This document shows, piece by piece, positions 8,780-15,788 of a DNA stretch of 64,000 nucleotides; the stretch's first letter is position 1; each line of letters starts with the position of its first letter. This DNA is from Pseudomonas sp. 7P_10.2_Bac1. Its GTDB lineage: Bacteria > Pseudomonadota > Gammaproteobacteria > Pseudomonadales > Pseudomonadaceae. The stretch lies in contig NZ_JANLNV010000059.1 in the NCBI RefSeq assembly GCF_025465935.1, positions 299,432 to 363,431 of the forward strand, written 5' to 3'. The position numbers and the translations under genes are program-made. The notes beneath the pieces are model-generated. The model did no database searches, was not told the DNA's origin, and saw nothing but the letters and a program-made list of their open reading frames with translations.

Positions 8780-9772
8780 TCAACGGCGGGCTTCGTACAC
8801 GCCGCGGGCAATCGCGCGGGCGACGCAGGTAGCGGCTGCGGAGCCAATGCGGCCGATATCGACCTGGCGCCGCGGCCCTGGGCTCAACTCAACCTCACCG
8901 CTGGCCAGGGCAAACACGGTGTCGCCATCGAACGGCAAATGCGCCGGGCGCACGGCCATGGCAATGCCGTCCTGAGCCATGATCGCCACGCGCTTGCAGT
9001 CCGCCGTACTCATCTGCGCATTGCTGGCGACCACCACCAGCGTGGTGTTGGCCCCGGCCTGCAAGCGCCCCATCGAATCCAGCCGCGACAATTCCGGCAT
9101 CGGGTCATTGCATGCCTGTTCACCTTGCGGCCTTGCTCCACCCGCCTCGCCTTCGATCTCCCACGGCCACGCCCAGAAGGTTTCGCCATCGGGCATGTAC
9201 ACCGAACCAATCGGGTTGGCCACCACCAGCGCCGCGACAACAAGCCCGTCGCCCAAGTCCAGCGACGCCGAACCCAGCCCGCCTTGCAGCACACCGGCCA
9301 TGGCACCACGCCCAGCGCCCGCCGCGCCCAGGGCGAAATCAACGCCGCAGTTGTCCAGCGCTTCAAAGCCCAGCCGACGATAAGGCGGCTCCAGCCCCCA
9401 GTCCTTGTCGCCGTCGTTGGCCAAATCATGCAGCACCGCCGCCGGGACGATGGGGATGGCTGGCGCGCCCGCCTTCAAATGCAGGCCAACACCTTGCACC
9501 GACAACGCCGCCGTGACCGCATCCGCAGCGCCCAAGCCAAACACCGAGCCACCGGAAAACACCATGGCATGCAGTTGGCCCACCATGTTCTCCGGCTCCA
9601 GCGCCGCCGACTCGCGCCCGCCCGGCCCACCGCCACGAATATCGACGCTGGCTGTCCAGGCACGTTCGGTACGGATCACCGTGACGCCCGTGTCGACACG
9701 CTCATCGATGGCGTGGCCGACCAGCAGGCCAGGGATGTCAGTGAGCAAGTTGCGGGGTCCGGGATGTGGCAT
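8780..9772 (-). CDS. P1 family (DmpA/NylC-like) amidohydrolase
   Basis: A 330-residue N-terminal-nucleophile hydrolase of family S58/P1, which includes the aminopeptidase DmpA, beta-peptidyl aminopeptidase BapA and nylon-oligomer hydrolase NylC. Family landmarks are TDIPGLLVGHA at the start, RGGGPGGRES, FSGGSVFGL and GGLGSASLDLGDG. These enzymes mature by self-cleavage; here the junction is most likely Asn242-Thr243 in AGANTTLVVVASNAQ, giving alpha and beta chains with Thr as nucleophile, as in NylC. The start at 9772 has an AGGAAG ribosome site and lies about 30 bp after the expected transcription start; the longer frame from 9820 overlaps the promoter. No signal peptide is seen, so it is probably cytoplasmic. 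It would hydrolyse an amide of the imported compound. Confidence 0.88.
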   Translation of the reverse strand: MPHPGPRNLLTDIPGLLVGHAIDERVDTGVTVIRTERAWTASVDIRGGGPGGRESAALEPENMVGQLHAMVFSGGSVFGLGAADAVTAALSVQGVGLHLKAGAPAIPIVPAAVLHDLANDGDKDWGLEPPYRRLGFEALDNCGVDFALGAAGAGRGAMAGVLQGGLGSASLDLGDGLVVAALVVANPIGSVYMPDGETFWAWPWEIEGEAGGARPQGEQACNDPMPELSRLDSMGRLQAGANTTLVVVASNAQMSTADCKRVAIMAQDGIAMAVRPAHLPFDGDTVFALASGEVELSPGPRRQVDIGRIGSAAATCVARAIARGVYEARR

Positions 9773-9811
9773 TGAATCGCTTCCTGAATAGGTGGTGGTG
9801 CCTGAGGTGGA

Positions 9812-9826
9812 GCAAGTCATGTGCCA
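9812..9826 (-). promoter_or_regulatory. sigma-54 promoter for the P1 amidohydrolase gene
   Basis: On the minus strand the sequence is TGGCAC-ATGAC-TTGC, an exact -24/-12 match, 39 bp before the ATG at 9772. Confidence 0.85.
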
Positions 9827-9870
9827 ACGCCCCCCAAGCCGTCAAGCCCCCGGTTCGCCCCTCATCCCCC

Positions 9871-9888
9871 CTGTAGAAAAAGCAACAC
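9871..9888. promoter_or_regulatory. candidate enhancer (UAS) site shared with 7046-7063
   Basis: CTGTAGAAAAAGCAACAC differs at one of the first 17 positions from the site at 7046. It lies about 45 bp from the leftward -24 element and about 82 bp from the rightward one, mirroring the arrangement in the first divergent region. Confidence 0.6.
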
Positions 9889-9940
9889 CCTGATCGGCCA
9901 TTGCTACAAAAACACCACTACCCGCTGCACGAAGCCTGCA

Positions 9941-9960
9941 AGCCGTTGTTAACAAAGGCT
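9941..9960. promoter_or_regulatory. 20-bp palindrome next to the receptor promoter
   Basis: AGCCGTTGTTAACAAAGGCT is a perfect dyad except for one pair, centred on TTGTTAACAA. It ends 9 bp upstream of the -24 element at 9970, a position suited to an additional regulator. No cognate protein can be named. Confidence 0.4.
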
Positions 9961-9969
9961 TTTCAACAA

Positions 9970-9985
9970 TGGCACAGGCCTTGCT
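9970..9985 (+). promoter_or_regulatory. sigma-54 promoter for the TonB receptor gene
   Basis: TGGCAC-AGGCC-TTGCT is an exact -24/-12 match. It faces the receptor gene and leaves a leader of about 145 bp. With the promoter at 9812 it makes the 369-bp gap 9773-10141 a divergent sigma-54 control region. Confidence 0.88.
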
Positions 9986-10141
9986 CAAGGGACCTGTACC
10001 AGAGCTTGAGACCGATGACCCAGAGCATCCGCAACAAGCCGCCTTTACCTACTTTTTCGCGACGCTGACCCCGTCGCCTTACCCAAAAGGTTGGCCACCC
10101 AGCAGGGCGCGAACCGGGGAACATACTGGAGCCTTCGTACC

Positions 10142-12577
10142 ATGACTTCTTCACGCATCACTGGTTTACGCCAGCCGCGCAAGACCTTCGCCCACAGCCT
10201 GCTGTTTCTGGCGCTGTGCGAAGCCGCGACTGCCGGGAGCCCGCTGCTGGCCGCCGAGACCAAGACCGATAACCCGCTGGACACCGTGGTGGTGGTGGGC
10301 AACCGGGGCCAGGCCCGTACCCTGGCAGAAAGCACGGCGCCGGTGGATGTGATCTCCTCCCAGCAGTTGCTGGCCACTGGCGAGCCGGACCTGACCCGTG
10401 CCCTGAACCGCGTGTTGCCGTCCATCAACCTACCCGCCTCGTCCGGTTACGGCTCGGCCTCGGTGGTGCGCCCGATCAGCTTGCGCGGCCTGAACGGCGA
10501 CCAAGTGCTGGTGCTGGTGAACGGTAAACGCCGCCACAACAGCGCCCTGCTCAACAACGGTACGTCGCTGAACTCCGGCTCGCAGCCGGTCGACCTGGAC
10601 ATGATCCCCACCGCGTTGATCGATCATGTCGAGATCCTGCGTGACGGCGCTTCAGCCCAGTACGGCTCGGATGCCATCGCCGGGGTGATCAACATCGTCC
10701 TCAAACAGACCGACCACGGTGGCAGCCTTAAAACCACCTACGGCCAGAACTACCAAAACGGCGACGGCGAAACCATCCGCCAGACCGGCGACGTCGGCCT
10801 CGCCCTGCCCAACGACGGTTTTATCAACTTTGGCCTGGACGTCAGACACCAGAAAGTCTCCGACCGCTCCGACAAAGCCCCGTACACCGACAGCGCGGGC
10901 AACACCAGCCTGGAACACACCTACTACGGCACCGGCCTGCCGGAAGCGCGCAACTTCAGCATGGGCTACAACGCCGAATTGCCGGTCAGCGATGACCTGA
11001 CCCTGTACTCGTTCTCGACCTACACCCGCCGTAACTCTGAAAAACCTCTGGCATTCCACCAGCCTGCAAGCTTTGACGGCATTGCCACGCCATTCCCGGA
11101 CGGGATTGAAGACACCCTGCGCTTTATCGAAAACGACTTCCAGGTGGCGTTCGGTGGCAAAGGCACCGTGGCTGGCTGGGACTACGACCTGTCCAGCACC
11201 TACGGTCAGGACCACGCCGAAGCGACCCTGCGCCATACCTATAACCTGAGCTACGGCCCCGACTCGCCGACCTCGGTGGACACCGGCGTGAAGACCTTCA
11301 GCCAATGGACCAACAACCTCGACCTGACCCGCTCATTTGACTTCGGCCTGGCCAAGCCGACGCAAATTTCCTGGGGCCTCGAGCAGCGCTACGAGAACTA
11401 CAAAATCGGCAAGGGTGACTACGCCTCCTACGCCAGCGGCCCGTTCGACACCGGCGCCAGCGGTAACCCGATTGCACCGGGCACCATCTCCGGGGCCGGT
11501 ACCACGCCCGCAGATGCTGACCAAAAAGGCCGCACCAGCCTGGCCGCTTATGGCGAGGTCGGACAGGACCTGACCGATAAATGGCATGTCGATCTGGCAG
11601 GCCGTTACGAGCACTACAACGACGGTTCGGGCACCACCACCAACGGCAAGATCGCCACTCGCTACCAGTTGACCCCGATCCTCGCCGTGCGCGGCAGCGT
11701 CAGCACCGGCTTCCGTGCACCGTCGCTGGCCCAGCAGATCTACAGCTCGACCTCGCAGACCAGCGTCAACGGCAACCTGTTCAACTACCGCAACGTGGCG
11801 GTCGACTCTGACGTGGCCAAGGCCTTGGGCGCCACCACCCTCAAGCCAGAGAAGTCCACCAACTTCGCCTTGGGCCTGACCCTGCAACCGACCGATGCCA
11901 CCAGCATCACCCTTGATGCCTACCAGATCAAAATCAAAGACCGCATCGACCAGACCGGCTACCTGGGCGGTACGCCGCAAATCGACGCGATCCTTGCCGC
12001 CGCCGGGCTGCCGACCAACCAGGCGGTGACTTACTTCACCAACGCCCTGGACACCACCACCCGCGGGATCGACCTGATCGGTGACTACCGCCAGAACCTG
12101 GGCGCCTACGGCAACCTGCGCTACACCCTGGGCTTTAACTGGAACACCACTGAAATTGACGACATCCACGCCTCGCCACTGGCCCAGGCAACCCTGGGCG
12201 CGGACGGCGGCTACAACCGTCAGCGCCAGGGCAACCTCAAGCACGGCAACCCGGAATCCAAGCTGATCCTGGGCACCACCTGGACCATCAACAAGTTCGA
12301 TGTCGGCCTGAACTTGACCCGCTACGGCGAGTACACCCAGTACGGCACCGCAGAAATCTACGACCGCACCTTCTCGCCAGCCTGGATCACCGACCTGAAC
12401 GTGGACTACCACCTGACCTCGAGCCTGACCCTGACGGCGGGCGCCAACAACCTGTTCAACATCTACCCGGAACGCACCCACCTGCCGAGCAGCTCGGGCG
12501 CCTTCCCATACGGCAACTTCTCGCCGTACGGCACCACGGGTGGTTACTGGTACACCGGCGTGACATACAACTTCTGA
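10142..12577 (+). CDS. TonB-dependent outer-membrane receptor
   Basis: An 811-residue receptor that takes a large or scarce ligand across the outer membrane using TonB energy. It has a signal peptide (TFAHSLLFLALCEAATA), a TonB-box-like stretch DTVVVVGNRG near residue 42, a plug domain (STAPVDVISSQQLLATGE to DGASAQYGSDAIAGVINIVL) and a C-terminal barrel ending in aromatic Phe (GVTYNF). There is no N-terminal signalling domain, so it does not act through a FecI-type sigma factor. The ATG at 10142 follows a GGAG site and the sigma-54 promoter at 9970. It precedes three monooxygenase genes and is probably dedicated to an organosulfur substrate rather than iron, an inference from context. Confidence 0.93.
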   Translation: MTSSRITGLRQPRKTFAHSLLFLALCEAATAGSPLLAAETKTDNPLDTVVVVGNRGQARTLAESTAPVDVISSQQLLATGEPDLTRALNRVLPSINLPASSGYGSASVVRPISLRGLNGDQVLVLVNGKRRHNSALLNNGTSLNSGSQPVDLDMIPTALIDHVEILRDGASAQYGSDAIAGVINIVLKQTDHGGSLKTTYGQNYQNGDGETIRQTGDVGLALPNDGFINFGLDVRHQKVSDRSDKAPYTDSAGNTSLEHTYYGTGLPEARNFSMGYNAELPVSDDLTLYSFSTYTRRNSEKPLAFHQPASFDGIATPFPDGIEDTLRFIENDFQVAFGGKGTVAGWDYDLSSTYGQDHAEATLRHTYNLSYGPDSPTSVDTGVKTFSQWTNNLDLTRSFDFGLAKPTQISWGLEQRYENYKIGKGDYASYASGPFDTGASGNPIAPGTISGAGTTPADADQKGRTSLAAYGEVGQDLTDKWHVDLAGRYEHYNDGSGTTTNGKIATRYQLTPILAVRGSVSTGFRAPSLAQQIYSSTSQTSVNGNLFNYRNVAVDSDVAKALGATTLKPEKSTNFALGLTLQPTDATSITLDAYQIKIKDRIDQTGYLGGTPQIDAILAAAGLPTNQAVTYFTNALDTTTRGIDLIGDYRQNLGAYGNLRYTLGFNWNTTEIDDIHASPLAQATLGADGGYNRQRQGNLKHGNPESKLILGTTWTINKFDVGLNLTRYGEYTQYGTAEIYDRTFSPAWITDLNVDYHLTSSLTLTAGANNLFNIYPERTHLPSSSGAFPYGNFSPYGTTGGYWYTGVTYNF

Positions 12578-12584
12578 CCCATTG

Positions 12585-12613
12585 CCCTGCCGCCCCAGCG
12601 GCGGCAGGGTTTT
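12585..12613 (+). terminator. intrinsic terminator after the TonB receptor gene
   Basis: A perfect 10-bp stem (CCCTGCCGCC / GGCGGCAGGG) with a 5-nt loop is followed by TTTT. It lies between the receptor stop and the monooxygenase ATG at 12639, where no second promoter is apparent, so it probably reduces rather than blocks downstream transcription. Confidence 0.75.
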
Positions 12614-12638
12614 GCCGAACACTTGCACGGAGGCTGTC

Positions 12639-13580
12639 ATGACCCGCCGTACCGACCCACTGATACTGGGCGCTTGTTTCACCAGCAACAGCCCTGGCCT
12701 GGACGTCGAACGCCTCAAGGTCCTCGTCCGCAGCGCCGAGCGCGGCAAGTTCGATGCACTGAGCTTCAACGCACTGCCTGACTATTTTGAAGCGCTGACC
12801 TTGCTGTCAGCCCTGGCCGCCGTCACCGATCGCATCGGCCTGATCGCCACCCCAAGCGACACCGAGCCTTTCCACATCGCCCGTAAACTCGCCTCCCTCG
12901 ACCACCTGTCCCAAGGCCGCGCCGCCTGGGGTGTCAGCGAACTGCATCGCGAGCGCGCTGAAGAGCTCCATGATGTGGTCACCGGCTTGTGGGACAGCTG
13001 GGATGACGAGGCTTTTATTCGCGACAAGGCCAGCGGTCGCTACTTCGACCCGGCCAGGCTGCACACCCTGAATCACCGGGGCGAACACTTTTCGGTACGC
13101 GGCCCACTGAACGTCGCCCGCCCGCCACAAGGCCATCCCGTGCGGGTGCAGGTCGTCACAACAGAAACAGACATCGCTCTGGCCGCCCGCGTGGCAGACG
13201 TTATCGTCACCGCGCACGACGCACTCCCTGCCGCCCAAGGCTTCTACCAAGCCATCAAACAGCGCGCTGCCGCGTTGGGCCGTGACCCGAAACACCTCAA
13301 GATTCTGATCACTGACCACTCACTCTCGGGCACGCCCAGCGAGGTCGCCGAACGCTTCGAGCAGTGGTTTCAGGCCCGCGCCTGCGATGGTTTTCAGGTG
13401 CACTTCCCCTCTTGCCCTGATGCCCTCCACCGCTTTGTCGATGAGGTCATCCCGCTGTTGCAACAACGCGGTCTGTTCCGCCACGACTACACCGCCAGCA
13501 CGTTGCGCGAACACTTGGGCCTGCCGCGTCCGGCCAACCGTTTCAGTGCCAGCACACCGGCGCAGGCAACGGTAAGATGA
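12639..13580 (+). CDS. compact LLM-class flavin monooxygenase, NtaA-like
   Basis: A 313-residue luciferase-like oxidoreductase, clearly shorter than the usual 430-460 residues of the NtaA/DszA branch. It keeps LVRSAERGKFDALSF, TLLSALAAVTDRIGL, WDSWDDEAFIRDKASG, GPLNVARPPQGHPV and the C-terminal TLREHLGLPRP. It lacks the LDGPLPELP...REGLSIRQLY segment and has a trimmed N-terminal substrate loop, joining KHLKILI directly to SGTPSEVAERFEQWF. The missing parts are largely those kept by the monooxygenase at 602-1825. The start at 12639 has a GGAG site; the open frame extends to 12582. It is the first of three adjacent LLM genes. Active-site retention is uncertain. Confidence 0.85.
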   Translation: MTRRTDPLILGACFTSNSPGLDVERLKVLVRSAERGKFDALSFNALPDYFEALTLLSALAAVTDRIGLIATPSDTEPFHIARKLASLDHLSQGRAAWGVSELHRERAEELHDVVTGLWDSWDDEAFIRDKASGRYFDPARLHTLNHRGEHFSVRGPLNVARPPQGHPVRVQVVTTETDIALAARVADVIVTAHDALPAAQGFYQAIKQRAAALGRDPKHLKILITDHSLSGTPSEVAERFEQWFQARACDGFQVHFPSCPDALHRFVDEVIPLLQQRGLFRHDYTASTLREHLGLPRPANRFSASTPAQATVR

Positions 13581-13619
13581 CGCCAGCGCACCCTTTTTCA
13601 CCCTCGACGGAACCTGCCC

Positions 13620-14630
13620 ATGGCCCTTGAATTTAGTTGGCAACTGCCGCTCTGCGAATCGGGAGCGAGACCCGACTGGACAGTGCAGCCGGGGCACTGG
13701 ATTCAGGTGGCCCAGGCCGTCGAATACGCCGGGCTTGATGGCCTGTGGATTCCCGGCGGTGCTCAGTGTGCCGACAGTCTGGGGGTCGCCGCCGCGCTGT
13801 GCGCACATACCCGGCGCCTGCACCTCACCGTCAGCGTGCCGCCGCAAGTGATGCTGCCCGCCGCGCTGGCCAGCACCGTGCAGAGCCTGCAATCAATCAG
13901 CGCCAATCGCGTGCGCCTGCACTTGCCCGACAGCCAGCAGAGCCATTTGCGCCACACCTTCGACGACTGGCTCAACCGTGACCAGCGCAGCGAAAGTATC
14001 GGCGAATACCTCGACATCCTTAACCGTCTGCTGCGTGGCAGCGAACGTGGCTTTACCTACAGCGGTCGCTATTTTCAGCTGGAAAATGCCGGTTACGCCC
14101 GACGCGATCTCCCGGCTCCGGCCATTATTCTCAACGACAGCCAGAGCCCGGCACTGATCGCCAGCCAGGCCCAGATGTGCCTGTTGAGTGCCGCGCCTCC
14201 GGGGCGCTTGCGCCAAGCCATCGAGCGTCAGCGCGACGCGAACCCCTCTGCGCCACTGACGTTTGCCTGCACCTTGGGGCTGATCCTCGCGGACACCGAG
14301 GCGCGGGCCTGGGAAGCAGCCGCCCGACAACTGTCAGCGCCGCCTGCCGTCGCGGCCAGCAGCGATGACAGCGTGTTGCGGTTGCAACGCGACGCTCATC
14401 CGCTGCGCCGTTTCGAGGTCCATCCCAACCTGCTGCAAGTGGAATCAGGGCAGCCGGTCTATCTGATCGGCACACCCCAGCAACTCGCGACCCGCCTGCA
14501 AGAGCTGCACGGCCTGGGCATCGAACACATTGTCATTCAGGGCCAGCCGTCGGTCAGCGACGTGCTGCGCTTTGGTGAACAGGTCCTGCCCCTGCTGGCG
14601 GCCCAGGGCCTGCGCAAGGAGAACACCTGA
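13620..14630 (+). CDS. divergent LLM-class oxidoreductase, SsuD-related
   Basis: A 336-residue luciferase-like protein with strands and helices of the SsuD fold: an opening LEFSWQLPLCESG (compare the FWFLPTHGDG opening of SsuD), WIQVAQAVEYAGLDGLWIPGG, then YLDILNRLLRGSERGFTYSGRYFQLENAG and the C-terminal GTPQQLATRLQELHGLGIEHIVIQGQP. Several positions usually conserved in SsuD enzymes differ, for example the HVVSG loop found in the next gene reads LHLPDSQQ here. It may be a diverged monooxygenase or a non-catalytic partner of its neighbours. It starts 39 bp after the preceding gene and ends 1 bp before the next, so they form one operon. Confidence 0.8.
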   Translation: MALEFSWQLPLCESGARPDWTVQPGHWIQVAQAVEYAGLDGLWIPGGAQCADSLGVAAALCAHTRRLHLTVSVPPQVMLPAALASTVQSLQSISANRVRLHLPDSQQSHLRHTFDDWLNRDQRSESIGEYLDILNRLLRGSERGFTYSGRYFQLENAGYARRDLPAPAIILNDSQSPALIASQAQMCLLSAAPPGRLRQAIERQRDANPSAPLTFACTLGLILADTEARAWEAAARQLSAPPAVAASSDDSVLRLQRDAHPLRRFEVHPNLLQVESGQPVYLIGTPQQLATRLQELHGLGIEHIVIQGQPSVSDVLRFGEQVLPLLAAQGLRKENT

Positions 14631-14631
14631 C

Positions 14632-15756
14632 ATGACCACATCGGTTAACGGCCCCATCGAGCTCAACTGGTTCCTGCCCACCAACGGCGACGGCCGGCAC
14701 CTGACCAGCAGCGGCCTGCCCAGCGTCGGGCTGTTCCAGCAAGGCGAACGCGCGCCCACCCTCGACTACTTGCGCCAGGTGGTGCGCGCTGCCGAACTCG
14801 GCGACTTCGACGGGATCATGGTGCCGACCGCCAGCGGTTTTGAAGACCCTTGGCTGATCACCGCCGTGCTGGCCCAAGAGGTGCGCCGCCTGCGCTTTCT
14901 GCTGACGTTACGGCCAGGGCTCGAACTGCCCGCCTACAGCGCCCACCGTGCGGCGACCCTGCAGTTGCTCAGCGATGGCCGTCTGGACCTGCACGTGGTC
15001 AGCGGTTCAAGTCGTTTCGAGCAGCGCTCGCTGGGAGATTTTCTTGAGCACGACGAGCGTTATGCGCGCACCGCCGAGTTTCTCGAGGTCTTCCAATCGG
15101 TCTGGCGCGGCCGCAGCCAGCCCTTCCATGGGCGCTTTTACCGCAGCGGTGGCGGCGGCCCGATTGCGCCCCAGGCCCAGGCGCCGGCCATTTACTTCGG
15201 CGGTGCTTCGGACGCTGCCGAGCAAGTCGGCGCAGCCCATGCCCAGACCTACCTGATGTGGTGCGAGCCCCCGGCGATGATCGCCGAGCGCATCCAGCAC
15301 ATGCGGGAACTGGCCGCCGCACGCGGGCGTGCCCTGCGTTTCGGTCTGCGCGTGCACGTGTTTGCCGCGCCTACCGATGATGCCGCCTGGGCGCATGTCG
15401 AGCGGTTGCTGGAAGAGATCCCCAAAGAGGCCATCGAACAGGCGCAGTTGCAGATGGCGACCTATGAATCGGTGGGGCAAACACGCCAGACCGGGCTGGT
15501 CAAAGGGCGCGGACGACGCGCGCGGGAACTGGAAGTGTCGGCCAACCTCTGGGCCGGGGTCGGTCTGGTGCGCGGCGGTGCAGGTACTGCGCTGGTGGGC
15601 AGCTACGAACAGGTGGCCCAGCGGATTGAGGAGTACTACCAACTGGGCGTGGAGTGCTTCGTGCTATCGGGCTTCCCGCATCTGGAAGAGGCGATTCACC
15701 AAGGCGCGGAATTACTGCCGCTGTTGCGCCGCATCACTCACGCGCAACGCGGCTGA
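14632..15756 (+). CDS. FMNH2-dependent alkanesulfonate-type monooxygenase, SsuD-like
   Basis: A 374-residue protein of the SsuD family, which uses reduced flavin and O2 to release sulfite from sulfonates with formation of an aldehyde. The opening ELNWFLPTNGDGRHL and the core LHVVSGSSRFEQRSLGDFLE, HDERYARTAEFLEVFQSVW and the FYRSGGGGP loop follow the family pattern closely. The ATG at 14632 has AGGAG upstream and follows the previous stop directly. It is the last gene of the receptor-monooxygenase block. A flavin reductase (SsuE type) is not in the window, so reductase must come from elsewhere. The exact sulfonate is unknown. Confidence 0.88.
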   Translation: MTTSVNGPIELNWFLPTNGDGRHLTSSGLPSVGLFQQGERAPTLDYLRQVVRAAELGDFDGIMVPTASGFEDPWLITAVLAQEVRRLRFLLTLRPGLELPAYSAHRAATLQLLSDGRLDLHVVSGSSRFEQRSLGDFLEHDERYARTAEFLEVFQSVWRGRSQPFHGRFYRSGGGGPIAPQAQAPAIYFGGASDAAEQVGAAHAQTYLMWCEPPAMIAERIQHMRELAAARGRALRFGLRVHVFAAPTDDAAWAHVERLLEEIPKEAIEQAQLQMATYESVGQTRQTGLVKGRGRRARELEVSANLWAGVGLVRGGAGTALVGSYEQVAQRIEEYYQLGVECFVLSGFPHLEEAIHQGAELLPLLRRITHAQRG

Positions 15757-15764
15757 CAACAGGC

Positions 15765-15788
15765 GGCGCACTCAGCCCTGAGTGCGCC
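15765..15788. terminator. hairpin between convergent SsuD-like and activator genes
   Basis: A perfect 10-bp stem GGCGCACTCA / TGAGTGCGCC with a GCCC loop overlaps the last codons of the leftward activator gene. No T-run follows on either strand, so it may be a weak bidirectional terminator or 3'-end stabiliser. Confidence 0.45.

Noticed and set aside
10142..12577. TonB receptor as a siderophore receptor
   Set aside because: No siderophore, FecI/FecR or Fur-box context; sigma-54 promoter and linked monooxygenases point to another nutrient. Iron cannot be fully excluded.
11333..12769. 478-residue open frame on the minus strand
   Set aside because: Antisense to the TonB receptor and first LLM gene; Val/Gly/Ala-rich low-complexity translation with no family signature.
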